Shown here one piece after another: positions 62,364-64,000 of a DNA stretch of 64,000 bases (its first letter is position 1; every line of letters starts with the position of its first letter). This stretch comes from Argentina anserina (lineage: Eukaryota; Streptophyta; Magnoliopsida; Rosales; Rosaceae): the NCBI RefSeq assembly GCF_933775445.1, contig NW_026089507.1, positions 186,001-250,000 of the forward strand, given 5' to 3'. Both the position numbers and the translations under genes were made by a program. The notes below the pieces were generated by a model. It saw only the letters and a list, made by a program, of their open reading frames with translations, was not told the origin of the DNA and ran no database searches.

Positions 62364-63186
62364 AGACATGAGAAAAGAAAATATGAACAAGCTTTTAAGC
62401 AAATGCCGAAAAAAGAAAAGGAAAAAAATGATGATGAATGAAAAAATGATGAGATCGGCAATACATGAAAAGGAAAGAAAAGATGTTGTCTTCCATTTGT
62501 GATTTGGAGTTGAGTTGAATTGAAGGTCTAAAAAAGTTTATTTGACCTTTGTCCATGTTCACTTTGTGGTTAAAATGATGTTTGGGCCCAACTTGTTATA
62601 TTTGGCCATTGATGGTGTGTGGTGTCATAAGGATGGTGTTTACTCTGCTAAGTCTATAGGATTACCTTTGTGATTCCTTGATATTCCATGCCTTTAGCTA
62701 AGCCTAACCATTCACCCTTATCAAATGATCCTAATGATTCTTAAAATGAGCAAATCTTGGTTTGTGGAGACGATCACAAGAGTTGAGCATATGGTTTTGG
62801 TCCATTTGTGCACTTAGTTGTTAAATGAGGTTTTCCTTTTGTTATTCACAAAGTGCTTTCATTTGATGAAATATGCAGGCTATTTGATGCTTTATTATCC
62901 GTTCTCTTGCATATACTTGTGTGTGAATCATAACCATGAATCTGAGTGAAAAGAAGAGAGTATGCCTTGTGAGGAGGATTGGATTGACTAAACATGTTAT
63001 GTGCCTATTGTCTCATTTCTTACTTATTCATACTATGAAACATGTTTATGAAACTTGGAATTTATGTGCTTACATTCAAATGCTTAAACTTGAAAGCTAT
63101 GTGTTTTGAGATTCTGAGACAATCATTTAGGGGCAATAGAGTTTTGTGTAGTTTTGTTTTGTTTTGCTAAGGGACTAGCAAAAGCC

Positions 63187-63200
63187 AAGTGTGGGGTAGT
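63187..63200 (+). other. Polypurine tract (plus-strand primer)
   Basis: AAGTGTGGGGTAGT abuts the TGATAG start of the 3' LTR. The position immediately 5' of the 3' LTR is where plus-strand synthesis is primed by an RNase H-resistant purine-rich RNA. The tract includes three T residues, so it is not pure purine. Confidence 0.8.
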
Positions 63201-64000
63201 TGATAGGAGCACTTTGTGCTACGTTCTTAATATGTTTCTACCTCCAATTGTACTTTGCTTAACCCTTATTGTTGTAATATCGAGTCATTGAGTCACAATA
63301 GGAGTCTTGGATGGTTATGGATGTGTTTTTGTGCTTACACGAGTTAAAAACGAAGAATTGGTCTAGAGTCCTAGTTTGAGTAGGAATCCTTATAGGACTA
63401 GGAAACCTAGTTGAATTAGGAGTCTTCATCTTTCGACGTTTTGGTCGCATTGGCGATATCTTGAGAGTCATGTTTGCATTAGGAATCCTTGTTAGACTAG
63501 GAAACGTACCATTTTGGAAAGTCCTACTTGAACTCAAACTCTTATTACGAAACTTTCCTAAATGAACTTCCTTGTTCTAGTAACTTTCTTATTCTAGTAA
63601 GTTTCCTTTTTGCAAATTAGAAACTTTCCTAATCTAGTTGAGCTCATCTATTTCATATGTCTTTTTAAGACAACTATTGTCTAGATTAAGACATGAATTT
63701 CGAATGAATTATCTTTTACTTATGTTATTCTTTTCTTATTTTCAGATTTGAAGAGATAATTCAAGGAGGGAATTAAGGAGGCCGTGTACTACATGGAGAA
63801 GGAGTCCTATGCCGAGCTACCATTCAGGTTTTAAAGGGAGATTAATTTCAGAATTTTGGAGATAATATCTAGAGAAAAAGAAGGAGTTTCAGTCGTGCTA
63901 TCCTTCCATTCAATCAAAGAGAGCCGTGCCCTATCTATTCAGCTTGTGAAGGAAGCTTTTCCGTGCCTATCATTCAGCAAAATACAAGGAGAGTCCAGCC
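63201..64000 (+). mobile_element. 3' LTR, first 800 bp (continues beyond the window)
   Basis: It starts TGATAGGAGCAC and matches 52635-53434 of the 5' LTR with a fixed offset of 10566. I found no substitution or indel on reading through. The rest, including the CA end and right target duplication, is outside the window. Confidence 0.96.

Larger units (their letters stand above)
61407..63200 (+). other. 3' non-coding region of the element; env-like ORF absent
   Basis: This is 1.8 kb between the pol stop and the 3' LTR, with no plus-strand open frame of 60 codons or more and nothing resembling the env-like ORF of some Athila elements. It starts with GCATGGGAGGCAACCCAT. It contains purine-rich stretches (about 61690-61740 and 62400-62480) and three AAGTGTGGGGT motifs, of which the last is the polypurine tract. 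The minus-strand frame at 62184-62402 has no recognisable features. Confidence 0.8.
52635..64000 (+). mobile_element. Athila-lineage Ty3/gypsy LTR retrotransposon, complete except for the 3' LTR end lying outside the window
   Basis: In order: 5' LTR (52635-54670), primer binding site matching the 3' end of plant tRNA-Asp (54674-54691), leader, gag-protease ORF (55806-58307), pol ORF in the same frame after one UAG (58317-61406), 3' non-coding region, polypurine tract (63187-63200) and 3' LTR from 63201. RNase H precedes integrase, there is no chromodomain, and the integrase is followed by the phrase [13 protein letters not shown]. Together with the tRNA-Asp primer these place it in Athila. 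There is no env-like ORF after pol. If the 3' LTR equals the 5' LTR in length the element ends near 65236, for a total of about 12.6 kb. The left flank is GTATC, the expected target duplication. The right copy is not visible. Confidence 0.96.

Noticed and set aside
62184..62402. 72-codon minus-strand frame in the 3' region
   Set aside because: No domain, no conserved context, and chance length in AT-rich sequence.
61407..63200. Hidden env-like gene or captured host gene after pol
   Set aside because: No plus-strand frame of useful length and no recognisable protein fragment was seen by eye in this region.

Overview
The window is plant nuclear DNA dominated by a satellite. The evidence for a plant is an Athila-lineage Ty3/gypsy LTR retrotransposon with a tRNA-Asp-type primer binding site, the gag/pol signatures of that lineage, and a T-rich satellite with a nucleosome-sized unit. 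A eudicot is likely, but the species cannot be read from the sequence. The setting is probably centromeric or pericentromeric. That is inferred from satellite plus Athila and is not shown directly. No host protein gene, tRNA or rRNA was found.

Layout. (1) 1-41498: one uninterrupted head-to-tail satellite array, all units in the same orientation. The unit is 189 or 190 bp and contains two copies of a 41-bp subrepeat. Units with one subrepeat (148/149 bp) or three (230/231 bp) are mixed in. On top of this lie large, near-identical tandem duplications with periods of about 3641, 1597, 3005, 609, 2734, 2679 and 4.1 kb. (2) 41499-43398: a 1900-bp solo LTR of an Athila-like family with a perfect 5-bp target duplication (CTTTC). 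Removing it restores the satellite exactly. (3) 43399-52634: the same satellite continues, with its own 1701-bp duplication. (4) 52635 to the window end: a structurally complete Athila-type element of the same family as the solo LTR, inserted in the satellite in the same orientation. It has a 2036-bp 5' LTR, PBS, 1.1-kb leader, gag-protease ORF (833 codons), pol ORF (1029 codons: RT, RNase H, integrase), a 1.8-kb 3' region without an env-like ORF, polypurine tract, and the first 800 bp of the 3' LTR.

How the element works. The LTR promoter (TATA box seen) would make the genomic RNA, and a host tRNA-Asp would prime reverse transcription at the PBS. Gag forms the particle and the protease at its C-terminal end processes the polyprotein. 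Pol lies in the same frame as gag and is separated from it only by UAG followed by CAA UUA, the context of known plant-virus stop-codon readthrough. Pol is therefore probably made as a Gag-Pol readthrough product. The visible 800 bp of the 3' LTR matches the 5' LTR without a difference that I could see, and all catalytic motifs are present, so the insertion is young and may be competent.

Most worth a second look: the readthrough junction, splice-acceptor-like sites (TACTAAC/T plus CAG) in the LTR and just before the gag start, two insertions of the same family only 4 bp apart in satellite phase, the 19/22-bp alternation of TATCTTT blocks inside the satellite, and repeated U3 motifs in the full-length element that are mostly missing from the solo LTR.
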